Assembly: GCA_023091735.1 (NCBI GenBank)
Contig: JALKBU010001178.1
Location: 1-15,390 of the forward strand
Reading direction: 5' to 3'
DNA length: 15,390 bases
Source of the DNA: Trichomonas tenax
Taxonomy: Eukaryota; Parabasalia; Trichomonadida; Trichomonadidae
Shown here: positions 8,149 to 15,390 of the stretch, piece after piece
Layout: each line of letters begins with the position of its first letter
Position numbering within the stretch: position 1 is the first letter of the stretch
Made by a program: the position numbers and the translations under genes
The notes under the pieces: model-generated
Told to the model about the DNA's origin: nothing
The model's input: only the letters and a program-made list of their open reading frames with translations
Databases searched by the model: none

Positions 8149-8509
8149 ATGAATATATTATATAGTGTAGGGTATAATACAGTCACGAATAAGTAACGTA
8201 TTTACATGGCAGTTATAAATCTATTTTGACATGTAAAGTCTGCCATTTTAACAAAGGGTGTTCTATTAAGCTTGATAGACTCTCTAACTTGCTTAATAGA
8301 TTTTCTAACAAGCTTATTAGACGCTCTAGCAAGCATGATAGATTCTCTAATAAGATTTTCAAATGCTATAACAATTTTAATTGAACTTTATAAATACAGA
8401 TTCTGATTAGCTAACCAATTTTACATGTCAAAATGAAATATATTTGCCATGTAAACGCGTCACTTTTCATGACTCTTTATTATACCCAACAATGAATATA
8501 TTATATAGT
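8149..8509. mobile_element. Near-palindromic repeat element, MITE-like
   Basis: Two roughly 90-bp arms (8149-8237 and 8420-8509) are inverted copies of each other. They share perfect blocks of 15 (TTTACATGTCAAAAT), 11 (TGCCATGTAAA) and 10 bp (TATTATACCC) in the same order, with diverged stretches between. Each arm itself holds an inverted pair of the TTTACATGNCA motif. The tips both carry ATGAATATATTATATAGT in direct orientation (8149-8166 and 8492-8509). The centre, 8238-8419, holds a 21-bp tandem array. There is no ORF, so if mobile it is non-autonomous. I see no clean target-site duplication. A regulatory or structural role is an alternative. Confidence 0.5.
8270..8353. repeat. Tandem repeat, four 21-bp units
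   Basis: Units at 8270, 8291, 8312 and 8333 follow GCTTRATAGAYTCTCTAACAA, diverged at a few positions each. A partial unit precedes them (ttctattaa, 8261-8269). The 21-bp period is two helical turns, so equivalent bases lie on the same DNA face. The array sits in the centre of the inverted-repeat element. Confidence 0.75.
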
Positions 8510-8593
8510 TCACATAGATCAGATTTTTAGAATTTTTATAAGATTTTGATGAGATATCAAAATGTGATAAAAAATTGTCTAACAATAGATTTA

Positions 8594-8597
8594 TTTA
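8594..8597 (-). terminator. UAAA poly(A) signal overlapping Dicer stop
   Basis: On the minus strand the stop TAA continues as TAAATAAAT, two overlapping TAAA signals. Confidence 0.45.
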
Positions 8598-11057
8598 TAA
8601 TAAAACATATTTTGATTCGGATTCGAATGTATTTGGTGTTTCCAATTCAGCTCTAATTTGATCAATAACATCAGTTTTTTCTATCATTTCGAGCATTTCA
8701 TTCGAGAAAATTGTCTGGCTCATATTTTTATCAGTGCTTTCGCCAACAACTGGAAGTCTAACATTTCCGATATCAGCAACGCAATAGAACTTTCCGCCAT
8801 TACTATATATCGTGTAGTTAGGAACTATGTGGAAATGAGTCTGCATTATGTGAATCAATTTGACTTTCGAAGGCAGTGTCGGTTCATCAGAATCAATCAT
8901 CCACTTTGGATTTATAATGTTCTGTATGACGAAATTAACAGCTCTGGCCAATCCAAATGTGCCTGCTATTGTAGCAGTTGTAGATTCGAATATATCGCCA
9001 AGAACTTTTGAAATAGGGAATGTTGGATTGTCTATGTCAGAGAGCGTAATCCTGTCGATATTTAAATCAAGTTTTGTGACGAGAAGTTTATGAAGCTCCA
9101 TCTTAAACGCGCTTCTGCCTAAAATATCATTACTCTTGAGATACGCTGAAGCCACAGACATTCCTGATTCGATAGCATTCGGGAAAACCACGAATTGTGA
9201 CGAGACAATAGAAAACTTAACAATGATATCACCAATGAATTCAAGCCTTTCGTAATTATTAACTCCAGCAGATGAATGAGTGAGAGCGACAGTAAATGGT
9301 GTGACTTGGTCGCGCTGAATATCCATTTTAAGGACTCTTGATATCTCATTTAGTTTCAGTGGTCTCACTGATACTCTCGTTGGCAAATCAAGAGATAAAA
9401 AGCTGCCAACTTCAGTGTTAATAGCATAATCAAGAGCTTTGCTTGTTAATGGATGATTGATTGCTTTAATGATTTCATCTCTGTCGCTTTGAATAACTTT
9501 CTTGAATACAGCAACAGTAGAGAAGAGATCGGAGTCGAGGTATATTGCACCAAAGAGTGCTTCAAGCAAATCTGCAGAACCTTTCTTTCCGAATTCATAG
9601 TTTGTAGGAGAATTCGTTTCCATTAAATCCTTTAAACCAATTGTTTGCGATATAATTGTGAAAAGATTGTTCTTGCAGAGCACAACTTTGAGTTCAGACA
9701 TCTCTCCTTCATTTGCTTCTGGACATGAATTATAAATTGCGATGCCGAACAATAAATCGAGAACTGCATCACCGAGATATTCCAATCTTTGGTAGTTGTG
9801 AATGAACTGAGAACTCCTGAAGTTATACGTTGGATCAATTAAAAGTTGTGCAACAATATCCCAGTTTCTAAACTTGAAATCAATGTGATCGCGAAGATGG
9901 CGAATTGCGTTTTTAACTTTGTTGCTAAAAGCGATGTCTCCTGTTCTAAATGGCTTTATTTGTTCGATTAATCTATTGTAGTTCATCAGTGTTGCTTGGA
10001 TAGTTCTCGGAATGAAGTAATAGAAGCAGAGTTCTATAGGAAGGAAGTTCTCATTCTCATCAATAGTGTCAACAAAGTCTTCTGGAATGCGTGCTAATAT
10101 TTCGTTAATTATTGGAAGTTTGTTGTTCTTGATGTATTCTAAGTTGAAATGGAAGAGACTGTAATGGCTTGGATACTTCGTAAGCTCCTCCATGAGGCTC
10201 TCTGGTGTCTCAAATTCTGTTTTTGGAGGAATGACATGAATAAATGGAAGAATTGGATCCAAATCAGTAACTTTGTTCTTTTTCGCGTACCAATCTTTAT
10301 ATGAAACGTTGCGTGATGGAATAATGGAATCAATAGATTTATTGAATATTGCTCTTCTGATTACTCTGTATTCCATTCCTTTGTGAATTGTTACAACATA
10401 ATTTTCGATTAAATTATACATAAATCGCGTGCCGAAGAAAATGGCAACGTTTAATTGCTTATCTTCGACATGGTTGTCGTTGGTAGGTGTGTTTTCGATG
10501 AATTCTTGAACAGGAACTTTGAGATTTTGCACAAATGCGAAAAATCTATCGATAGAAGCACCGTTTTGATGCACATAATTCATCAGATCTTTACCACCTG
10601 AGTTTTTGTTAAGTTTTTTCGCAAGATCTATGTAAGTATCGCTTAATAAAATTTGATTTATGAAAGTTTTGCACCAATCGAGCGTATTTTGGAATATGTT
10701 TGGATTGGAACCGACAAATTGAGGTAAAATAAGAATGTTAGCTTTCTGAAAATCGACTAAATTGAATCGATAAATAATTGAATTTCCTATGTTTTGGAAT
10801 ACTTGAGATAAAACGTCGAATTCTTCGTCTGTTATTTCCATTTGAAGAGGATTTGAAATATGAATGCGATTTTTGCTTATCCTGAGGAAATCTTGAAATA
10901 CTCGAATTTCGCGCGAGATAATCAAGAACTCTCCGTTGTGGAACATTCCTGTGACGTCTTTGACGAAAGGAATCGGGATCCTTGGAATGATTTTTGAGTA
11001 ATAAATGAAAATCTTCATGCATAAAATTGATATTGGTATAATTTGATTTCTCTTCAT
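8595..11057 (-). CDS. Dicer-like endoribonuclease (PAZ + two RNase III domains)
   Basis: Dicers cut double-stranded RNA into small RNAs for Argonaute. The 820-aa protein lacks a helicase. Residues 1 to about 160 would be a platform-like region. About 165-280 look like PAZ, ending in the typical YKDWYAKKNKVTDLDPIL (253-270), which resembles Dicer PAZ motifs of the form YxxxYxxxY...DLNQPLL. A connector follows. RNase IIIa has QRLEYLGDAVLDLL with E426 and D430, and KGSADLLEALFGAIYLD with D496 and E499. RNase IIIb has ALTHSS (591-596), YERLEFIGD with E606 and D610, and VLGDIFES with D688 and E691. Both acidic quartets are complete, so both sites should cut. Residues about 727-792 have an alpha-beta-beta-beta-alpha pattern like a dsRNA-binding domain without its usual lysine-rich loop. 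The layout resembles Giardia Dicer (about 754 aa). No Inr precedes the ATG; Met14 (11018) is an alternative start. Confidence 0.93.
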   Translation of the reverse strand: MKRNQIIPISILCMKIFIYYSKIIPRIPIPFVKDVTGMFHNGEFLIISREIRVFQDFLRISKNRIHISNPLQMEITDEEFDVLSQVFQNIGNSIIYRFNLVDFQKANILILPQFVGSNPNIFQNTLDWCKTFINQILLSDTYIDLAKKLNKNSGGKDLMNYVHQNGASIDRFFAFVQNLKVPVQEFIENTPTNDNHVEDKQLNVAIFFGTRFMYNLIENYVVTIHKGMEYRVIRRAIFNKSIDSIIPSRNVSYKDWYAKKNKVTDLDPILPFIHVIPPKTEFETPESLMEELTKYPSHYSLFHFNLEYIKNNKLPIINEILARIPEDFVDTIDENENFLPIELCFYYFIPRTIQATLMNYNRLIEQIKPFRTGDIAFSNKVKNAIRHLRDHIDFKFRNWDIVAQLLIDPTYNFRSSQFIHNYQRLEYLGDAVLDLLFGIAIYNSCPEANEGEMSELKVVLCKNNLFTIISQTIGLKDLMETNSPTNYEFGKKGSADLLEALFGAIYLDSDLFSTVAVFKKVIQSDRDEIIKAINHPLTSKALDYAINTEVGSFLSLDLPTRVSVRPLKLNEISRVLKMDIQRDQVTPFTVALTHSSAGVNNYERLEFIGDIIVKFSIVSSQFVVFPNAIESGMSVASAYLKSNDILGRSAFKMELHKLLVTKLDLNIDRITLSDIDNPTFPISKVLGDIFESTTATIAGTFGLARAVNFVIQNIINPKWMIDSDEPTLPSKVKLIHIMQTHFHIVPNYTIYSNGGKFYCVADIGNVRLPVVGESTDKNMSQTIFSNEMLEMIEKTDVIDQIRAELETPNTFESESKYVLL

Positions 11058-11253
11058 AATTAGATAGTCTATAACATTTGGAACAAAAATAACTCAAATT
11101 TGGACAGATTTCGTTCATATTTCTAAATATTATTCATGATTTGAAGTAAATTATCATTGATAAGTACTAAACTTCACATGTATAATTATTTTATTTCATA
11201 AAAATATGGACTTAATCGAGTAGTTTTCGAGAAAATTGAGATTCTTATTTTAA
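11058..11253. other. Divergent intergenic region, Dicer side
   Basis: AT-rich upstream region of the Dicer gene. I find no TCA-type Inr, M3 or CCTTT element in the correct position, so its promoter is not identified. Confidence 0.4.
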
Positions 11254-11437
11254 TTTTACATGTCAGAAATAACACTTTCACTTCTTTACGGCTTTCAATT
11301 TTGTCATATTTTGTAGGAAAACCGCCACTTAAATCATATTCTTGTCACGTAATAAATAGTATTGTCATGTAAATTTATATATTTTGTCATGTAAATAATT
11401 CAATTAGAAAACAAAAATCGATTTCTGACATGTAAAA
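11254..11437. repeat. 184-bp element with perfect 17-bp inverted ends and phased motifs
   Basis: TTTTACATGTCAGAAAT (11254-11270) and its exact reverse complement (11421-11437) bound a segment containing three direct motif variants, GTCACGTAA (11344), GTCATGTAA (11364) and GTCATGTAA (11386). The spacings are 20, 22 and then 41 bp to the terminal copy, close to whole turns of the helix. The last copy ends 15 bp before the ATG of the membrane protein gene. It may be an upstream regulatory array or a short MITE. Confidence 0.55.
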
Positions 11438-11451
11438 AATACAAATTTTTA

Positions 11452-12003
11452 ATGTTTGGAAAGTTAAAAACTTTATCATTGAGATTTGTTGCAACAATAA
11501 TTGCGTTTTTCTTCATTGTTGGACATCTGGGACTCGCGCTCTTCTCAGCACATTGGTTTGAGCTCCTTAGATCCAAATATTGGACGTATTTCGAAAAATC
11601 ACATTGGAAATATTTATCTTTGGCAATCTTCATCATTTTATTTGTTATCATAGCATTGTTCATATTCAATATCGCATTCGAATACAATAAAACTTTTCTT
11701 GTTCTTTTCTCTGTTTTAATGTTGACTTGTGTCATCATTGTTTCTTACCTATTATCACAATTGACGACAAAGAAGACAGAACCAATAATAAAACAAACAT
11801 ATTTCATCCTCAAAAAAGTTTCACAATTTTCGGAAGAAAATAAATGCTCATGGGATGATCCAAATGCTACAAACTGCTCAGTGTTTGCTGATTCATTCAT
11901 CAATATTCGACTTGATAAAGTATTTAATTGGTTTTTGTTCTATATTCTTTCATGGGTTGTTTCATTCGTCGTACTGATACCTCTTATCATTTACTCGATC
12001 TAG
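11452..12003 (+). CDS. Four-TM membrane protein, tetraspanin-like topology
   Basis: The 183 aa contain four hydrophobic segments (about 12-32, 54-75, 82-103 and 157-181). There is a short first loop, almost no loop between TM2 and TM3, and a larger loop (104-156) between TM3 and TM4. That loop holds two cysteines (C132, C142) and two adjacent N-glycosylation sequons (N138-A-T, N141-C-S), implying an extracytoplasmic position. This is tetraspanin topology, and trichomonads have surface tetraspanins used in adhesion and vesicles. However, the loop is short, the signature CCG motif is missing, and only one extra cysteine (C93, in TM3) is present, so I call it tetraspanin-like only. The frame is open upstream to 11395, but the first ATG is 11452. 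It is divergent from Dicer, 394 bp apart. The stop is TAG. Confidence 0.8.
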   Translation: MFGKLKTLSLRFVATIIAFFFIVGHLGLALFSAHWFELLRSKYWTYFEKSHWKYLSLAIFIILFVIIALFIFNIAFEYNKTFLVLFSVLMLTCVIIVSYLLSQLTTKKTEPIIKQTYFILKKVSQFSEENKCSWDDPNATNCSVFADSFINIRLDKVFNWFLFYILSWVVSFVVLIPLIIYSI

Positions 12004-13920
12004 AAAACCCACTCATACCATCAAATTATGAATCTTTTCATTATTTTATTTTTCATTTATCAAATTCAGATTATTATTCTTTAGTTACCATTCAGTTATA
12101 AAGGAATGAAGAGAGAAACATCAAATATAGTATCAATATTAACATTTCTCGATTCATTTGTTAATTCTATTTTGCAATTGAACAAATGTGTTAATTTCCC
12201 TTATAAAACAATCTCTCATATCCCCATTATAACTAGAATGGACCCCATAAGACTGTGGGTTGAACTCGAAATGTTTTTTGTTAGATTTTGCGTTCATGAA
12301 ATAAATGTCGTATTTTGAAGCTGTTATTTTATGGATAGATAGCAAACAAGTTTTCTATAAATAATATTAGTTTAAATCAACATTTATTCTAATTGTGTCA
12401 TAAAAATCGGATTGGCGTGAGCAGGAACAAAATATGTTTGAGGAAACCTAATACCCAGCTGTCGATATGTATGCAAATGCGCATACATTGATCAGAGAAC
12501 TTCATTTTCTATCGGGCTTTTTTTATTTTAGGTCATTTCAAATCTCAAATTTTTTAATTGAAATGCTTGTTATCTCATAAATATAATCATCGTGAGTATC
12601 TCCAGATACGTGTATGCATTCTGTTTCCTCAATAAAAACACCCTGCATAAAAATCATCTTTCAAATCAATATTTGTGTTTGCATTTATTCAATTTTATAA
12701 TGAGGAATATATATACACATTATGTACGCAAGAATATAAATGTCCTTTTTTATTTGTTGACAAGGCATCACTTAAAAATTCAGAAGATTATTCTTGGAAT
12801 TAAGGATAATTCGAGAACTCGTTACGCCTATGCGGAGATACATTTATGTGTTGTACCTGCACTGTTGGGATCCTGAGGGATCATCATAAATAAAATCCAA
12901 GGTTCTCATCAAATCTTTGCTTATTCACAATTGCGAACATATGCACATACATGACATCAGCTTATATATCTAAATATGCTGTGTTTAAGCCGGAAACACA
13001 AAAACTGAAAAGATATGAAATAGGAGATTGCCTTTGTGGCATGAATATTATAATTTTAAAAATATTATCTGTATCACCTGTAATAGATTGTGTTAAACCC
13101 ATCGAGCAAATTAAATAACATCAAACAATGTTCGCTTTGTCATTTGATATTATTTATGTGATTCTTGTTTGCGTTAACTGTATGTATAGAACGAATTAGG
13201 TGACTGTGTACAATATATTTCATGTGGTGTGATCCATTATAAAATTGTTCAATTGAGTATTGAAAAAGGTTCTTCATAAATATAGGTTTAGACCATTTGT
13301 AGCTGTATCAATGACACAAAAATAACGATTGGTGTCAATGATTTTGGTGACATATCAAGCAACAAGAAATGTCGAAATGCAGAGAGCTATAATTGACTTA
13401 AACATTTAGATCTGAGTCAGGTGATATTCATTGTATTATTGACACCTGAAATTCCCCTCAAAGCCAATCCTGTGGGCAAATTAAATTCTAAAATAAAATT
13501 GTAGTATTTAAATAATACCAATCATAGCAATTTCTTTATCCTTTCAAATCAAAGATCAGTCAATTTTTTTGTATATGACTTTTGAAAATATAAAATGTTC
13601 AAAATGATTTTAACTCAAAAATTACGCGATAGGTGGTATATAACATTTTGTTTTCGAATTTTTGTAATCAATTTTATTTGAAAATATGTTCATGTATAAT
13701 GAATAAAAGATGCATTTTGTGCTCTCAATTTTTAAACAGTTTTATTTTCAATTTCATATTGATATTTATCATGTTTGAAGCAGTTAATTTAGAATTTTAT
13801 TTGAAAAGGCTTTCAAATAATTGAATAATGGCGATAATTTTTATCTTTTTATAATGCTAATACTATTATAGACAAAATTATTTCAAATTATTTTTTATTC
13901 ATTTTTAAGTTTTCCAGAAT
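12004..13920. other. Long AT-rich intergenic region
   Basis: About 1.9 kb with no gene I can support; the open frames lack promoters and look like chance. Structures seen: a hairpin followed by a T-run (12467-12524); an imperfect hairpin (TCAATGACAC 13309-13318 with GTGTCAATGA 13334-13343); TCAGGTG/CACCTGA pairing at 13417-13450; and an imperfect palindrome at 13504-13518. Confidence 0.5.
12467..12524 (+). ncRNA. Possible small Pol III-type transcript end (hairpin plus T-run)
   Basis: An 8-bp perfect stem ATGTATGC/GCATACAT with a 6-nt loop (12467-12488) is followed about 30 nt on by a T-run after ATCGGGC. Upstream at 12413-12425, TGGCGTGAGCAGG loosely resembles an A box. No B box and no known RNA family are recognised. 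Confidence 0.12.
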
Positions 13921-13926
13921 TCATTA
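13921..13926 (+). promoter_or_regulatory. Inr of the MYB gene
   Basis: TCATTA directly precedes the ATG at 13927 and fits TCAYTW. The start A at 13923 would give a 4-nt leader. This supports 13927 as the original translation start. Confidence 0.5.
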
Positions 13927-14415
13927 ATGAGTCTCAGAAGACTTAACACATACAGGTAGTCCAAGCGTTACGCATTCACATCAGAGGAAGACGAAAAGCT
14001 TAAGAGACTCGTTGAGACATACGGCAAATACTTAGATTGGAGGACAATCGCCATTGACATGAAAGGACGTACTCCAAGACAGTGCAGGAGCAGGTACAAC
14101 AACTACCTGAAGCCAGACATCCAACTTGATCACTGGAAGGTTGAAGAAGATCACTTCATTCTTGATCAGGTTGCAATTATTGGATCAAAATGGCAGCGTA
14201 TTGCTTCCATGATGCCAGGAAGAACAGCGAATTCTGTTAGAAATCGCTATTTCAACTTATTCAGAAAGAGTAATTCTAATTATATGCGCGCCCATCCAGT
14301 AAAAATTGAGGAAAAGGCAGTTGCATCCAAAGAGAACAATTTTGATTCCTTAATGATGAATTCGTTTTTTGACTTCGATTTGGAAATTTCTGTAGATAGC
14401 ATCTTTTTTAATTGA
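13927..14415 (+). CDS. R2R3 MYB transcription factor frame, interrupted by an early TAG
   Basis: From the ATG at 13927 the frame encodes MSLRRLNTYR, then TAG (13957-13959, codon 11), then an uninterrupted R2R3 MYB to TGA at 14415 (162 codons before the stop, counting the TAG). R2 (about 15-62) has F17, W38 and Y57 as core aromatics and the GRTPRQCRSRYNNYLKP recognition helix. R3 (about 68-112) has W70, W89 and Y108 and GRTANSVRNRYFNLF. A short acidic tail follows. Trichomonad MYBs of this size bind promoters such as the MRE/M3 type. The first ATG after the TAG is 14059, inside R2, and would give 118 aa lacking two of three R2 helices. So this is a pseudogene, a readthrough gene, a sequencing error, or has an unrecognised splice. 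The Inr at the first ATG favours a once-intact gene. Confidence 0.75.
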
Positions 14416-15390
14416 TAATTCATATGATATCATGTAATTCTTCCATTTATATTATTAACCATACATTCTTTTTGTAAATTGACCATGATTTTTCTTATAT
14501 TTATGTTTTTCATTTTTTAATTTATCGTACGGGTTTAATAATATATTGAAATTATAATAACCATGGTTATGATCATTACATCGGCAACATGATGGAGTAA
14601 TAAAATATGATTTTAATTTAATTCGAGAAATCAATGCAAAAAATACGAGATCTAGATATTCAAATGCACTACATGTAATATCTACATTGAATAAGATCCC
14701 ATTAATAGGTATTCATCCTTGATTTAGTATTTTTCGATATATATACATATTTTAAATTCGAAGAATTTCATTGATATCTTGTTATTACTCCATACAAAAA
14801 TGTTAATATTACCGCTGGTTATGCCCAGTAACCGTATTTATGTTCAATAGCAATCAAGATCTCCAAAAAAATGAAAAATGCTCTCAAAATTTGGAATCAA
14901 TTTCAATATTGGAATTAAGAATAATGGATAATAATGGAATCAAAAATAATTTGGAATAGCCGACAAGCAGTTGGAAACATAATCACTTTATCCTCAATTC
15001 CAATTCAAATTGAGCTATGAGGCGAAGCAATTTTTCTCAATATATTTCAGGTATTTAATCGCACGCTAAATATTTGGAAACTCCCGATCTTCAAAATCGA
15101 TGGGCACTTCAAATATAGAGCATATGCAATAACAGTGATTTAAAAATCGAAAAGTTAGAAATGATTTTATTCTGATATCTTTTCATTTTAAAGCAAAACT
15201 ACATTTTCAATCGATAGAATTCATTGGCTGTCGTCTTGCATATATCATAGCACGCATCAATGCATTCTCTATTCAACAAAAACGTGGAATCAAAGTGGAA
15301 GAATAACTGACATGTAAACAAGCTCGATGTCAGCTGACAACTTCTTAATAAGTTGCTATATAACAGAGACCTTGAGGTCGATTCCTAATT
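14416..15390. other. AT-rich 3' region without a gene
   Basis: No gene supported. It contains a 14-bp palindrome ATAACCATGGTTAT (14557-14570), low-complexity GGAAT-rich runs around 14890-14960, a TGACATGTAAA motif copy (15308-15318), a 12-bp palindrome TGTCAGCTGACA (15328-15339), and a weak tRNA-like stretch running into the window end. Confidence 0.5.

Noticed and set aside
8270..8353. 21-bp repeats as a CRISPR array
   Set aside because: Repeats are directly adjacent without spacers, and the window is eukaryotic.
12592..12876. 94-codon ORF
   Set aside because: Opens with GTG; the first ATG leaves about 58 codons with no promoter element or recognisable domain.
13041..13118. 25-codon ORF 9 bp after a CCTTT
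   Set aside because: CCTTT is too common by chance, no M3 precedes it, and the peptide is very short.
13633..13824. 63-codon ORF rich in F, L, N and I
   Set aside because: Composition expected from AT-rich spacer; no promoter or domain.
13931..13955. 25-nt ultra-short intron (GTCTC...ACAG) in the MYB gene
   Set aside because: Removing it leaves the MYB repeats out of frame, and the donor does not fit GTAYGT.
15362..15368. ACAGAGA as a U6 snRNA box
   Set aside because: The sequence after it does not follow the conserved U6 core.

Overview
The window looks like nuclear DNA of a parabasalid (trichomonad) flagellate. Four things point there. Genes appear intronless and are separated by very AT-rich spacers. 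Several genes begin 4 to 10 nt after sequences that match the Trichomonas initiator (TCAYTW, once in its full 13-nt form) or the alternative M3 + CCTTT core promoter. Several stop codons sit inside or just before UAAA, the trichomonad poly(A) signal. The gene content (an R2R3 MYB, a helicase-less Dicer, a flagellar docking-complex-like coiled coil, a four-TM membrane protein) also fits a flagellated excavate. The species cannot be fixed by eye; Trichomonas or Tritrichomonas are the natural candidates.

Layout. 1-1176: AT-rich, with one weak 64-codon ORF. About 1177-1594 (+): a small two-TM protein whose 5' end looks frameshifted. 1929-3362 (-): a 477-aa all-helical protein. 3926-4375 (-): a 149-aa coiled-coil protein. 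5546-5980 (+): ribosomal protein uS12/RPS23, GC-rich, with an M3/M5 promoter. 6451-7695 (-): a 414-aa coiled coil resembling outer dynein arm docking-complex subunits. 8149-8509: a long imperfect inverted repeat enclosing a 21-bp tandem array. 8595-11057 (-): a Dicer with PAZ, two RNase III domains with complete acidic quartets, and a degenerate dsRBD-like tail. 11254-11437: a second inverted-repeat element. 11452-12003 (+): a four-TM, tetraspanin-like protein. 12004-13920: nearly 2 kb with no gene I can support. 13927-14415 (+): an R2R3 MYB frame broken by an early in-frame TAG. 14416-15390: no gene.

The genes do not form an operon or one pathway. The most interesting non-coding signal is an 11-bp motif, TTTACATGNCA (and its reverse complement TGNCATGTAAA). 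It recurs at least eleven times, only between genes, often as inverted pairs or at about 20-22 bp spacing. It defines both inverted-repeat elements that flank the Dicer gene. These elements could be MITE-like repeats, regulatory arrays, or sources of hairpin RNA for Dicer; the sequence alone does not decide between these.
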